A stretch of DNA of 64,000 bases from Embleya hyalina (GTDB lineage: Bacteria > Actinomycetota > Actinomycetes > Streptomycetales > Streptomycetaceae): assembly GCF_003967355.1 (NCBI RefSeq), contig NZ_BIFH01000052.1, positions 39,634 through 103,633 on the forward strand, in the 5' to 3' direction. The stretch's first letter is position 1, and the number at the start of each line of letters is the position of its first letter. The notes under the pieces were generated by a model that saw only the letters and a list, made by a program, of their open reading frames with translations, was not told where the DNA came from and searched no databases. A program made the position numbers and the translations under genes. This document shows positions 31,174-40,100 of this stretch, one piece after another.

Positions 31174-31989
31174 ATGCCCTTCTCGCTGTTCGGTCGCAAG
31201 AAGTCGAAGCCCGCACCGTCCCCGGCGGCCCCGCCCACGGTCGGCGCGACACCCTCGGCCACCGTGCGCAGCGGCAGCGGCTCGGCGGTCAGCCTCGACA
31301 AGATCGAGCGCTCCGCGCCCGGTCTGGTCAGCCTCTACAAGGCGGCCGGGGTCAGCCTGGAGAAGAACAGGCTGGCCGGCGTGCGGGCGGCGGTCTATCT
31401 GGTGCTCGACCGCTCGGGCAGCATGGCGCCGTTCTACAAGAACGGCAGCGTCCAGGCGCTCGCCGACCGGGTGTTGGCGGCGGCCGCGCACTTCGACGAC
31501 GACGGCACGGTGCCGGTGATCTTCTTCGACACGAAGGCATACGCGGCCGAGGAGATCTCGCTGGACAACTACGGCGGCCGCATCGCCGCGCTGCACAAGA
31601 AGCTCGGCCACATGGGCACCACCGACTACGTGTCCGCGATGGAGGCGGTGATCGCGCACTACCGCTCGTGCGGCGCGACCGACCCGGCCTTCGTGATCTT
31701 CCAGACCGACGGCGCGCCGAACAACGCCAAGGCCGCCGAGAAGACCCTGTGCAAGGCGGCCGAACTGCCCATCTTCTGGCAGTTCATCGGCTTCGGCCGA
31801 GACGAATTCCGCTTCCTGCACCGCCTCGACGACCTGCCCGCCCCGAAGTACCGCGTAGTCGACAACGCCGGCTTCTTCGAAGCAGGCGCCGACCCCCGCC
31901 GCATGCCCGACCCCACCCTCTACGACAACCTGATGAACGAATTCCCCGAATGGCTCCAAACAGCAAAAGCAGCCGGCGTCCTACGCTGA
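31174..31989 (+). CDS. vWA domain protein, TerF/TerY-like
   Basis: The 271-residue protein has a Pro/Ala/Ser-rich N-terminus (about 1-45) and then a von Willebrand A domain. The metal-ion-dependent adhesion site is complete: D-R-S-G-S-M, then a T in H-M-G-T-T-D-Y and a D in F-Q-T-D-G-A-P-N-N. The C-terminal F-W-Q-F-I-G-F-G segment is typical of the vWA proteins associated with tellurium-resistance (ter) operons. No other ter genes are in the window. Role is unknown; ter vWA proteins are thought to act in metal-linked stress or phage-related responses. Confidence 0.8.
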   Translation: MPFSLFGRKKSKPAPSPAAPPTVGATPSATVRSGSGSAVSLDKIERSAPGLVSLYKAAGVSLEKNRLAGVRAAVYLVLDRSGSMAPFYKNGSVQALADRVLAAAAHFDDDGTVPVIFFDTKAYAAEEISLDNYGGRIAALHKKLGHMGTTDYVSAMEAVIAHYRSCGATDPAFVIFQTDGAPNNAKAAEKTLCKAAELPIFWQFIGFGRDEFRFLHRLDDLPAPKYRVVDNAGFFEAGADPRRMPDPTLYDNLMNEFPEWLQTAKAAGVLR

Positions 31990-31998
31990 CCCACACGC

Positions 31999-33100
31999 CC
32001 ATCTCGCTTCGCCGCCGGGCGGGCGGCCGGGGCCTTCCCGGGTGGATCGGGCGCTTTCGGCGACGGTTGCGCCTCGGCCGGGAGTGCGGGTCCGGTCCGG
32101 GTCGGGTCGTGGGTGGGCCGCCGCCGGCGTGTGGGGCTCCGAGCGGCGGGGCTTCCGATGAGGCGGGGATGTTGGTCGGCGAAAACCGGCCTGCAGCGGC
32201 GGGCGGGGCGGGCGGCCGGGTCGAGTCCGCCGAGGCGCCGTCCCGGGTAGGTCGGGGGTGTTTGGCGGGCGCCGCGTTTGTGGTGGCGGAGCTTCGGCGC
32301 GGGCCCGGTCCGGGTCGTGGGGTGGGCCGCTGCCGGCGTGCGGGGCTCCGAGACTGAGTGTTTCCGACGAGGCGGGTGTGTTGCTCGGCGAAAACCGGCC
32401 AGCAGCGGCAGGCAGGGCGGCGGTTGGGTCGAGTCCGCCGGGCGTGCGTTCCCGAGTGGGCCGGATGTTTCCGGCGGGCGTTGCGCCTTGGGTGGCGGGT
32501 GGCGGGTGGCCTGGTGCGGGGTGGGTCTGGGTCGGTGGGTGGGCCGCTGCCGGCGTGCGGGCTCCGAGACTTGGGGCTTTAGACGAGGCGGGTGTGTTGC
32601 TCGGCGAAAAAGCGGCCTGCAGCGGCGGGCAGGGCGGCGGTTGGGTCGAGTCCGCCGGGCGTGCGTTCCCGAGTGGGTCAGGCGCTCCCGGCGGGCGTTG
32701 CGTTTTGGTGGCGGAGCTCCGGCGCGGGGCCGGTCCGGGTCGCGGAGTGAGCCGCTGCCAGCGTGCGGGGCTCCGAGACTGAGCGCTTCCGACGGGACGG
32801 GTGTGGTGCTCGGCAAAAAGCGGCCGGCAGCGGGGGAGGGGGGAGGGGGGAGGGGTCGGGTCGAGTTTGCCGGGGCGCCTTCCCGAGTGGGTCGGGTGCT
32901 CCCGGTGGGCGTTGCGCTTCCGGTGGCGGAGCTTCGGTGCGGGGCGGTCCGGGGCGTGGGGTGGGCCGTCGCCGGCGTGCGGGGCTTCGAGCGGCGGGCC
33001 TTCTGACGAGACGGGGGTGTTGGTTGGCGAAAACGGGCCTGCAGCGGCGCTCGGGGCGGGCGCTCGGGTCGAGTCCGCCGGGGGCCTTTCCGAGCGGGTC
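31999..33100 (+). repeat. Left repeat array
   Basis: Each unit runs: GCCGGCGTGCGGGGC, then GACGAGGCGGGTGT, the anchor CGGCGAAAACCGGCC, GCAGCGGCGGGC, GGGTCGAGTCCGCCG, TTCCCGAGTGGGTCGG and GTGGCGGAGCTTCGG. The fourth copy differs by CGGCAAAAAG at the anchor and a G-rich tract at 32833-32853. The fifth copy has TTGGTTGGCGAAAAC. Confidence 0.85.
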
Positions 33101-33186
33101 GGGTGTTTTCGGTGTGTGGTGGGTGTGTGGGTGGTGAGAGTTCGCGAAATCGGGCGGCGTGAGGTGCCGCAGGCTTGAGGCGAGAG

Positions 33187-33415
33187 AAAACCGCAGGTCA
33201 GTGGGAAGGGATGCCGTTTGGTGTGCCTTGGGGTCCGGTTTTGGACTTGACTGGGCACTTTCGGCCTCCTCGACGGCCCCGGTGGGGTCGCAGCGCGTGA
33301 GGCCGACTCCCACCGGGCGGTTTCGGTCTCCGCTCCGGTGTTGAGAGAGTCGGAGCGCACGAAACCGGCACTCGACGCCCGTCTTTCCGCCCCGACCGTG
33401 CAAAACCGCAGGTCA
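33187..33415 (+). repeat. 14-bp direct repeat in the centre of the palindrome
   Basis: AAAACCGCAGGTCA occurs at 33187-33200 and 33402-33415, 215 bases apart and in the same orientation, inside the roughly 400-bp spacer between the two arrays. Confidence 0.7.
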
Positions 33416-33499
33416 CCGAGGCTCGAAGCCCACAACCACCCACCGAGATCCGGTTTCGAACCCCAACCTTTCCCCGACGCCCCGCGAAGCGCCGCGACC

Positions 33500-34190
33500 C
33501 ACTCGGAAAGGCCCCTCGGCGGACTCGACCCGACCGCCCGCGCCCTGTGCGCCGCTGCCGGCTGGTTTTCGCCAACCAACACCCCCGTCTCGTCGGAAGC
33601 CCCGCCGCCCGAAGCCCCGCACGCCAGCGCCAGCCCACCCCGCGACCCGGACTGCCCCCGCACCGGAGCTCCGCCACCGGAAGCGCAACGCCCGCCGGAA
33701 ACACCCGGCCCACTCGGGAAGGCGCCCCGGGCGGACTCGACCCGACCGCCCGCCCTGTGCGCCGCTGCAGGCCGGTTTTTGCCGAGCAGCACGCTCGTCT
33801 CGTCGGGAGGCCGGACCTTCGGAGCCCCGCACGCCTGCGGCGGCCCACCATCGGCTCTGATCGGCCCCGTGCTCCGCCACCACAAGCGCGGCGCCCGTCA
33901 AACACCCCCGACCCGCTTGGGAAGGCTCTTCGGCAAACTCGACCCGCCCGCCCTGTGCGCCGCTGCCGGCTGGTTTTCGCCGAGCATTACACCCGTCTCG
34001 TCGGAAGGCCCGACTCTCGGAGCCCCGCACGCCGGCGGCGGCCACTCCACGACCCGGGCCAGACCCGCAGCGGCACCCTCGGCCGAAAGCGCCCGACCCA
34101 CCCGGGAAGGCCCTCGGCAGATCCAAGCCGACCGTCCGCCCGGTCTGCCGGTGGCTTTCCCCGGAGGCAATACGCCTGTCTCGTCGTCAA
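33500..34190 (-). repeat. Right repeat array, inverted
   Basis: Four copies of the same unit lie in reverse orientation. The first (anchor 33563) shares TTGGTTGGCGAAAAC and GGGGCCTTTCCGAG with the last left copy. The second (33773) shares CTCGGCAAAAA and CGGGGCGCCTTCCCGAG with the fourth left copy. The fourth copy is decayed. Copies therefore pair across the centre. Confidence 0.8.
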
Positions 34191-34397
34191 GAGTCCCAGG
34201 CTCCCGAACGATCCTCCGCCCCGTCCCGTCCCATCCCGGGCGGGTGGGTGCCATGGTGTCTGATTTGGCCTGTTGCCTTGGTGGTCGAGGGGTGTTGTTG
34301 GTGCGTCTGCCGGGTCTTGGTTGTTTCCGGCGGGTGGCTCTGGGGGGTCGGCGGATTCCGGTGTTCGTGTGTGGCGGGTGGTGTCGGGGGTGGGGGT

Positions 34398-34403
34398 TAG
34401 GGT
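34398..34403 (+). promoter_or_regulatory. Putative -10 box of a leaderless rarA transcript
   Basis: TAGGGT is followed by six bases and the GTG of rarA, the same layout as at 8683. No -35 hexamer is clear. The six bases CGGGGA contain a purine run but too close to the start for a normal ribosome site. Confidence 0.45.
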
Positions 34404-34409
34404 CGGGGA

Positions 34410-35771
34410 GTGGATGCCGATCTTTTTACCGCTGCCGCCGAGGCGCGGCAGGCCAAGGACCCCTCGCTTGCGCCGCTTGCCGTGCGGATGCGGCCGCGTG
34501 AACTGGACGAGGTGGTCGGGCAGCGGCACCTGCTGGGTGAAGGGTCGCCGTTGCGTCGGCTCGTGGCGTCGGAGAGTCGGGTCACCGCGCCGAGTTCGGT
34601 GATTTTGTGGGGACCGCCCGGTACCGGCAAGACCACGCTCGCCTACGTGGTCAGCCATGTCACTCGTCAGCGGTTCGTGGAACTGTCCGCGATCACGGCG
34701 GGCGTCAAGGAAGTGCGCGCGGTGATCGAGGACGCGCGTCGGCACGCCGGGTCCCAGGGGCGGGACACGGTGCTGTTCCTCGACGAGATCCACCGCTTCT
34801 CCAAGGCCCAGCAGGATTCGTTGCTGCCGGCCGTGGAGAACCGATGGGTGACGCTGATCGCGGCGACCACCGAGAACCCGTACTTCTCGATCATCAGCCC
34901 GCTGCTGTCCCGGTCGCTGCTGCTGACCCTGGAGTCGTTGACCGACGACGACCTGCGCGAGGTGGTGCAGCGCGCGCTCACCGACGAACGCGGCCTGGCC
35001 GGGACGCTCACCCTCGACGCCGACGCCGAGGAGCACCTGCTGCGGATCGCGGGTGGTGACGCGCGGCGTGTCCTGACCGCGTTGGAGGCGGGTGCGGGGT
35101 CGGCCGCCGACAAGGGCGAGGAATCGATCACCCTGGCCACGCTGGAGAGCGCGGTGGACCGGGCGGCGGTGCGGTACGACCGGGACGGGGATCAGCACTA
35201 CGACGTGGCGAGCGCGTTGATCAAGTCGATCCGGGGTTCGGACGTGGACGCGGCGCTGCACTACCTCGCGCGGATGGTGGAGGCGGGGGAGGACCCGCGC
35301 TTCATCGCCCGGCGGTTGATGATCTCGGCGAGCGAGGACATCGGGATGGCCGATCCGACCGCGATCCAGGTCGCGGTGGCCGCCGCGCAGGCGGTCGCGC
35401 TGATCGGCTTTCCCGAGGCGCGGATCACGCTGTCCCAGGCGGTCATCCATCTGGCCCTCGCACCCAAGTCGAACGCGGCATACCTGGCGATCGACGCCGC
35501 ACTCGCCGACGTCCGGAAGGGGCTGGCCGGCCCCGTCCCGCCGCACCTGCGGGACGGGCACTACAAGGGCGCCGCCAAACTCGGCCACGCGCAGGGCTAC
35601 ATCTACCCGCACGACGACCCGGACGGTGTGGCGGCCCAGCAGTACGCGCCCGACGCCATCCACGGCCGCACCTACTACGAGCCCACCCGCCACGGCGCGG
35701 AGGCCCGCTACGCCGACATCACCACGTGGCTCCGCACCCGCCTGAACACGCCGACCCCGCCGACGTCCTGA
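34410..35771 (+). CDS. rarA: Replication-associated recombination AAA+ ATPase RarA/MgsA
   Basis: The 453-residue clamp-loader-like ATPase acts at stalled replication forks. Walker A is G-P-P-G-T-G-K-T-T, Walker B is L-F-L-D-E-I-H-R-F and sensor 1 is A-A-T-T-E-N-P; the C-terminal tetramerisation domain holds [14 protein letters not shown] and A-S-E-D-I-G. GTG 34410 gives the common actinobacterial N-terminus (M-D-A-D-L-F). It stands between the repeat arrays and the permease gene, apparently as a single transcript. Confidence 0.93.
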   Translation: MDADLFTAAAEARQAKDPSLAPLAVRMRPRELDEVVGQRHLLGEGSPLRRLVASESRVTAPSSVILWGPPGTGKTTLAYVVSHVTRQRFVELSAITAGVKEVRAVIEDARRHAGSQGRDTVLFLDEIHRFSKAQQDSLLPAVENRWVTLIAATTENPYFSIISPLLSRSLLLTLESLTDDDLREVVQRALTDERGLAGTLTLDADAEEHLLRIAGGDARRVLTALEAGAGSAADKGEESITLATLESAVDRAAVRYDRDGDQHYDVASALIKSIRGSDVDAALHYLARMVEAGEDPRFIARRLMISASEDIGMADPTAIQVAVAAAQAVALIGFPEARITLSQAVIHLALAPKSNAAYLAIDAALADVRKGLAGPVPPHLRDGHYKGAAKLGHAQGYIYPHDDPDGVAAQQYAPDAIHGRTYYEPTRHGAEARYADITTWLRTRLNTPTPPTS

Positions 35772-36047
35772 CGCGCGGACCCCACTCCACCCCACCCCGC
35801 GCCGCGCACCTCGGTACGAACAGCGCTGTGCCGCACCCGGCCCGCACCGAACGCCGCCCGTCGGGGTGATGCGCCGGGAGGTGCGTTCAGGTGGTGTGTG
35901 GGGTCCGTCCTGTGGGGGTGGAGTCGGACTTCAGGGGGACGGATCGGGGGGTGCGAGGGGCTACTGATGGGGGACGTCCGTGCTGGTGGGGGCGGGTGAG
36001 GATGGGCGGGATCCCGCTGTTCGTGCTCGGCCCTCCCGGAGTTGCCC

Positions 36048-38624
36048 GTGTTTCGTTTCGCGCTGCGCAATGTCGTCGCCCACCGGACCAGATTGGCGAT
36101 GACCGCGGTCGCGGTGTTGCTCGGTGTGGCGTTCGTCGTGGGCACGCTCGTCCTGTCGGACACCCTGGGGCGGGCGTTCAAGAACACCGCCTCCAAGAGC
36201 TTCGCGGACGTATCCGTCGCCGTCCTGGACGACAACGTCGACCGCACCGGCTCGCGCGCGCACGGCCGACCCGAACCCACGCTCACCGAGGACACCCTCG
36301 CCCGGCTGCGCGCGCTGCCCGGTGTCGCGCGGGCGCGTGGTGTGCTGGAGGGGTTCACCGGCGTGGTGGACCGGGACGGTGACCTGCTCGGGTCGGGGTG
36401 GACGACGATCGGGACGAACTTCGTACCGGTCGGGGACGGCACCGATCCCCGCTTTCCGATGCGGTCCGGGCGCGGACCGGCCGCCGCCGCCGAGATCGCG
36501 CTCGACGTGCGGACCGCGGACAAGGGCGGCTTCCGGGTCGGCGACACCGTGCGCGTCGCGCTCGGCGGGCCGATGATCGCGGCTCGGCTGACCGGGGTGT
36601 TCGCGACCGACGATCCGCGCGTGTCGTCGGGTGGCTCGCTCGTGCTGTTCGAGACCGCGACCGCACAGCGGCTGCTGCTCGAGCCGGGGCGCTACGCCGA
36701 GATCGACCTGGTTCCGGTCCCCGGAACGAGTGAGGCGACGTTGCGCGCCGCGGCTCGGCGGGTGGTGTCGGACGCGGACAATCTGCGGGTCGCCTCCGGA
36801 CGTACGCTCGCCCGCGAGCAGGTGGACATGATCGAGGCCGGCACCCGGCAGATGACGATCGCGCTGCTCGCGTTCGCCGGCATCGCGCTGTTCGTCGCGA
36901 CCTTCATCATCGCCAACACCTTCACCATGCTGGTCGCCCAACGCACCCGCGAACTGGCCCTGTTGCGCGCGGTCGGCGCCCGCGGCGGACAGGTCACCCG
37001 GATCGTGCTGGTCGAGGCCGCGGCCGTCGCCGTGATCGCCTCCCTGCTCGGCTTCGCCGCCGGTATCGCGATGGCCGGTGCGCTTCGGGCACTCCTGGAA
37101 CGATTCGGCGCGCATCTGCCCGCCGGCCCGCTGATCGTGGAGGGCCGTACGATCGCGGTCGCGTTGCTCGTGGGCGGTGCGGTCACCCTCCTGGCGGCGT
37201 GGTTGCCCGCTCGGAGGGCGTCCCGGATTCCCCCGGTCGCCGCGCTGAACGCGGTGGAGCGACCGGCGGGCCGCGGCGGACCGCGTGGCCGCGGCGCGCT
37301 GGGGGCGCTGGTGACGGCGGTCGGTGCGGCGCTCACCGTGTACGGCCGTTCGGCGGCCGGCGACAGCGGCCGGGTTCCGGTCGCGCTCGGTGCGTTCCTG
37401 CTGTTGAGCGGTGTCCTCGTGCTCACCCCGTCGCTTGCCCGACCCGCCATCGCCGTGGGCAAGCCACTGCTGGATCGTGTGTTCGGTGTGGCCGGTCGGC
37501 TGGCGCGGCGCAACGCGGTACGCAATCCCCGACGTACCGCCGCCACCGCGTCCGCGCTGACCATCGGGCTGTCCCTGATCGCCGGCCTGACCATGCTCGG
37601 CGCGTCGATCCGGCAGGCCGTCGAGGAACGGGCGATCGCCGAGATCGCCGCGGACTACCGGATCGGTACGGTCAACGGCGCCTCGCTCGACGCGGGCGTG
37701 CCGGCTGTCGTCGCCCGCGTGCCCGGGGTCACCGCGATGTCGCCGCTGGTCCGGGACTCGGTGCTGCTGGACGGCCACGAGGCGGCGGTGATCGCGGTGG
37801 AGCCCAAGGGCATCGAGCACCTGATCGACTTCGGCGGCCTCGCCGCGCCCGAGACCGGCGGCCGTACCGCGGCCGCCGACGCGCTGCGCCGCGGCGAGAT
37901 CCTGATCACCGCGGACACCGCGAAGCGGCGGGGATGGGGCGTCGGCTCGGTGATCCCGATCGGCTACCCCGACGGCGCCCGGGGCACCGTCAAGGTCGGC
38001 GGCATCCAGGGCGACCTCGAACAGCTGACCAAGGTGACGGTGCCGGCCGCGCTCCTGGAGCGGCACACGGTCGACCGCGACATCCGTTCGATCATGGTCC
38101 GCATCGAGGGCGGCGGCAGCGCCGCGACCACGCGGGCGATCGAGCGCGCGATCGGCGACAACCCGCTCGTGCGGGTGGAGGATCGCGCCGCCATCCGCAA
38201 GTCCTTCAGTCGCACGGTCGACCTGCTGCTCAACATCATGTACGGGCTGCTGGCGATGGCGGTGCTGATCGCGGTTCTCGGCGTGATCAACACCCTGGCC
38301 ATGTCGGTGTTCGAACGCCGCCGGGAGATCGGCATGTTGCGCGCGATCGGCTTGGACCGCTCGCGGGTGCGCACGATGGTCCGGGTCGAGTCGACGGTCA
38401 TCTCGGTGTTCGGCGCGGTGCTCGGTCTGCTGGTCGGGGCGTTCCTGGCCTGGGGGATCCTGGGCACGCTGCGCGGCAAATTGCCGAATCTGGTCCTGGT
38501 CGTGCCCTGGGCCGGCGTCGCCGGGTTCCTCGCCCTGGGGGTCGTCGTGGGCGTCGTCGCCGCGGTCTGGCCGGCTCGCACCGCCGCCCGCACCGACATC
38601 CTGACCGCGATCGGTGCCGAATGA
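36048..38624 (+). CDS. FtsX-like ABC transporter permease
   Basis: This 858-residue protein is built from two MacB/FtsX halves: a first span near 15-35, a periplasmic domain, three spans near 265-390, one or two spans near 425-460, a second periplasmic domain and three final spans. Both halves carry the FtsX core pattern (A-N-T-F-T-M-L-V-A-Q-R-T-R-E and I-N-T-L-A-M-S-V-F-E-R-R-R-E). GTG 36048 is chosen because GGAG lies six bases upstream. Such permeases normally work with an ATPase encoded next door; none is present here, so the partner must be elsewhere. The gene ends five bases from a convergent stop. Confidence 0.85.
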   Translation: MFRFALRNVVAHRTRLAMTAVAVLLGVAFVVGTLVLSDTLGRAFKNTASKSFADVSVAVLDDNVDRTGSRAHGRPEPTLTEDTLARLRALPGVARARGVLEGFTGVVDRDGDLLGSGWTTIGTNFVPVGDGTDPRFPMRSGRGPAAAAEIALDVRTADKGGFRVGDTVRVALGGPMIAARLTGVFATDDPRVSSGGSLVLFETATAQRLLLEPGRYAEIDLVPVPGTSEATLRAAARRVVSDADNLRVASGRTLAREQVDMIEAGTRQMTIALLAFAGIALFVATFIIANTFTMLVAQRTRELALLRAVGARGGQVTRIVLVEAAAVAVIASLLGFAAGIAMAGALRALLERFGAHLPAGPLIVEGRTIAVALLVGGAVTLLAAWLPARRASRIPPVAALNAVERPAGRGGPRGRGALGALVTAVGAALTVYGRSAAGDSGRVPVALGAFLLLSGVLVLTPSLARPAIAVGKPLLDRVFGVAGRLARRNAVRNPRRTAATASALTIGLSLIAGLTMLGASIRQAVEERAIAEIAADYRIGTVNGASLDAGVPAVVARVPGVTAMSPLVRDSVLLDGHEAAVIAVEPKGIEHLIDFGGLAAPETGGRTAAADALRRGEILITADTAKRRGWGVGSVIPIGYPDGARGTVKVGGIQGDLEQLTKVTVPAALLERHTVDRDIRSIMVRIEGGGSAATTRAIERAIGDNPLVRVEDRAAIRKSFSRTVDLLLNIMYGLLAMAVLIAVLGVINTLAMSVFERRREIGMLRAIGLDRSRVRTMVRVESTVISVFGAVLGLLVGAFLAWGILGTLRGKLPNLVLVVPWAGVAGFLALGVVVGVVAAVWPARTAARTDILTAIGAE

Positions 38625-38629
38625 CCGCC

Positions 38630-39367
38630 CTAACGGCCCTGGCCGCTCGCGCCGATCGCGGAGGCGCGGAGGCCGTCCGGGGCCGGGGTTCGCATGGCGC
38701 GGGCGATCTCGGGGTCCAGGCGGCCGGTGACCGCGCCCACCACCGTGCGGCGGACCAGTTCGGTCCACGCCGGTGCGCGGCGCATCATCGCGTGGCCGTC
38801 GGGGAGTTCGAATCGGCAGACGCGGTCGGAGACCTCGCGCGCGGCCAGCGCGTAGCGGTGCGAGGCCTTCGGGCTCGTGGTGTGGTCAGCCGTGCCGTGC
38901 ACGACGACCAGGTCCCGGCCGGCGAGTTGTGCGTACGGTTCGTCGTCCTCGATCCAGGGCGCCAACGCGCAGATCGTGCGCACGCTGTCGTGGCCGGCCA
39001 CCCGCAACGCGGTGCGGCCGCCCATCGAGTGGCCGACGAGGGTGACCTCGGCGTCGGGATATCGGGTACGGATGCCGTCGAGGGCCCACCACGCGTCCTG
39101 GACCGGGTCGCGATCGGGTTCGTTCCAGCCGCGCACCCGGTAGCGCAGCAGCCAGGTCTCGGCGCCCGCGGCGTGGGTCGCGCGGTGTACGGATCGCGCT
39201 ATCGGCACCATGCGTCGATAGGCCAGGTTGCGGGTGGAGGCGGGTTGCCGACCCTGCGCCCGGCCACCGGGCAGGACCAGGACGACCGCGCGTACGGGCG
39301 TGTCACGCGGCGGCGACCACCTGCGCAGCGCGGCGAACGGCCCGGTGGATGCGTGCGCGTCCGGCAT
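38630..39367 (-). CDS. Small alpha/beta hydrolase
   Basis: The 245-residue protein has the nucleophile elbow G-H-S-M-G (S114), an acid in G-T-A-D-H (D161) and the histidine in D-G-H-A-M-M (H192), a full catalytic triad. A P-G-G oxyanion segment is at 33-35. Substrate is unknown; esterases, lipases and acylaminoacyl peptidases share this layout. ATG 39367 has GGAGGG six bases upstream. It converges on the permease gene with only five bases between stops. Confidence 0.8.
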   Translation of the reverse strand: MPDAHASTGPFAALRRWSPPRDTPVRAVVLVLPGGRAQGRQPASTRNLAYRRMVPIARSVHRATHAAGAETWLLRYRVRGWNEPDRDPVQDAWWALDGIRTRYPDAEVTLVGHSMGGRTALRVAGHDSVRTICALAPWIEDDEPYAQLAGRDLVVVHGTADHTTSPKASHRYALAAREVSDRVCRFELPDGHAMMRRAPAWTELVRRTVVGAVTGRLDPEIARAMRTPAPDGLRASAIGASGQGR

Positions 39368-40100
39368 GCGGAGCCCTCCATGCTGTCGGCGTGGCCCCGG
39401 CGACCAGGCCACTCGCGTCGTGCGGGGCCCTTCACGACCACAAACCCCAAAACCCGAACGCCTCCACCACCCCGGTCGTTCCCACCGACACCGACCCTCT
39501 GCGCCTGCGCCCGCCTGTCACTCCCACGAGAGCGCCGGCGACCGCAATCACCCGCCCGCGCCTGCGACCGGTGATCACCCGCGCTCCCATTCGCGACCGA
39601 GCCCCTGCGACAGCGTTACCGACGTCGCGCGCGACCCCGCTCGCCTGCGCCTGCGTTCGCGACCGCGCTCGGCCTGGCGGTTGCGTGCACGCTCGTGCTT
39701 GCCGGGACCCCGCGACCGCATCCGCCCGCTTGCGCCCGTGCCGGCGACCGCATCCGCCTGCGCCTGCGACCGGTGATCACCCGCGCTCGCACTCGCGACC
39801 GAGCCCCTGCGACAGCGTTACCGACGTCGCGCGCGACCCCGCTCGCCTGCGCCTGCGCTCGCGACCGCGCTCGGCCTGGCGGCCGCGTGCATGCTCGTGC
39901 TTGCCGGGAGCCCGCGACCGCATTCGCCCGCCTGCGACCGCGACCGCGCCCCTGGCCGGTGGCCGTCCCCGCTCGCCGTCGGGACCGGGTCGGTGATCCC
40001 ACTCGTGCCCGTGAGCGCGTTGTGGTGTCTGCGGATGTGAACTCGGGCGCGTGGGTGTTCGGGATCCGCCGGTGTCGGTGGGCGGCGTCGCGGCGGTGGG
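39368..40100. repeat. Gene-free region with a 170-bp direct repeat
   Basis: Two near-identical 170-bp segments lie at 39560-39729 and 39762-39931, offset by 202 bases, with about eight differences. Both contain GCGTTACCGACGTCGCGCGC. The whole region is built of degenerate C-rich words such as CGCCTGCGCCTGCGA and CGACCGCGCTCG. No start signal or protein family is seen, although long open frames exist because stops are rare here. Confidence 0.8.

Larger units (their letters stand above)
31990..34260. repeat. Two opposed arrays of about 210-bp repeats forming a long imperfect palindrome
   Basis: No gene is supported in this 2.3-kb stretch. The left half (about 31999-33100) holds one partial and five full head-to-tail copies. 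Their anchor GGCGAAAACCGGCC or variants starts near 32177, 32386, 32602, 32811 and 33025, a period of 209-216 bases. The right half (about 33500-34190) holds four copies in the opposite orientation, anchors near 33563, 33773, 33971 and 34152. The period is not a constant multiple of three and the reading frame changes between copies, which argues against a repeat protein. The innermost copies of each half are the most alike. Confidence 0.85.

Noticed and set aside
32278..33006. Plus-strand frames in the left repeat array
   Set aside because: The peptide changes frame between copies and there is no ribosome site or conserved start.
31981..33885. 634-codon minus-strand frame across the repeat arrays
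   Set aside because: It runs through both arrays in different frames relative to the repeat unit; spacing is not a multiple of three, so it is probably an accident of low stop frequency.
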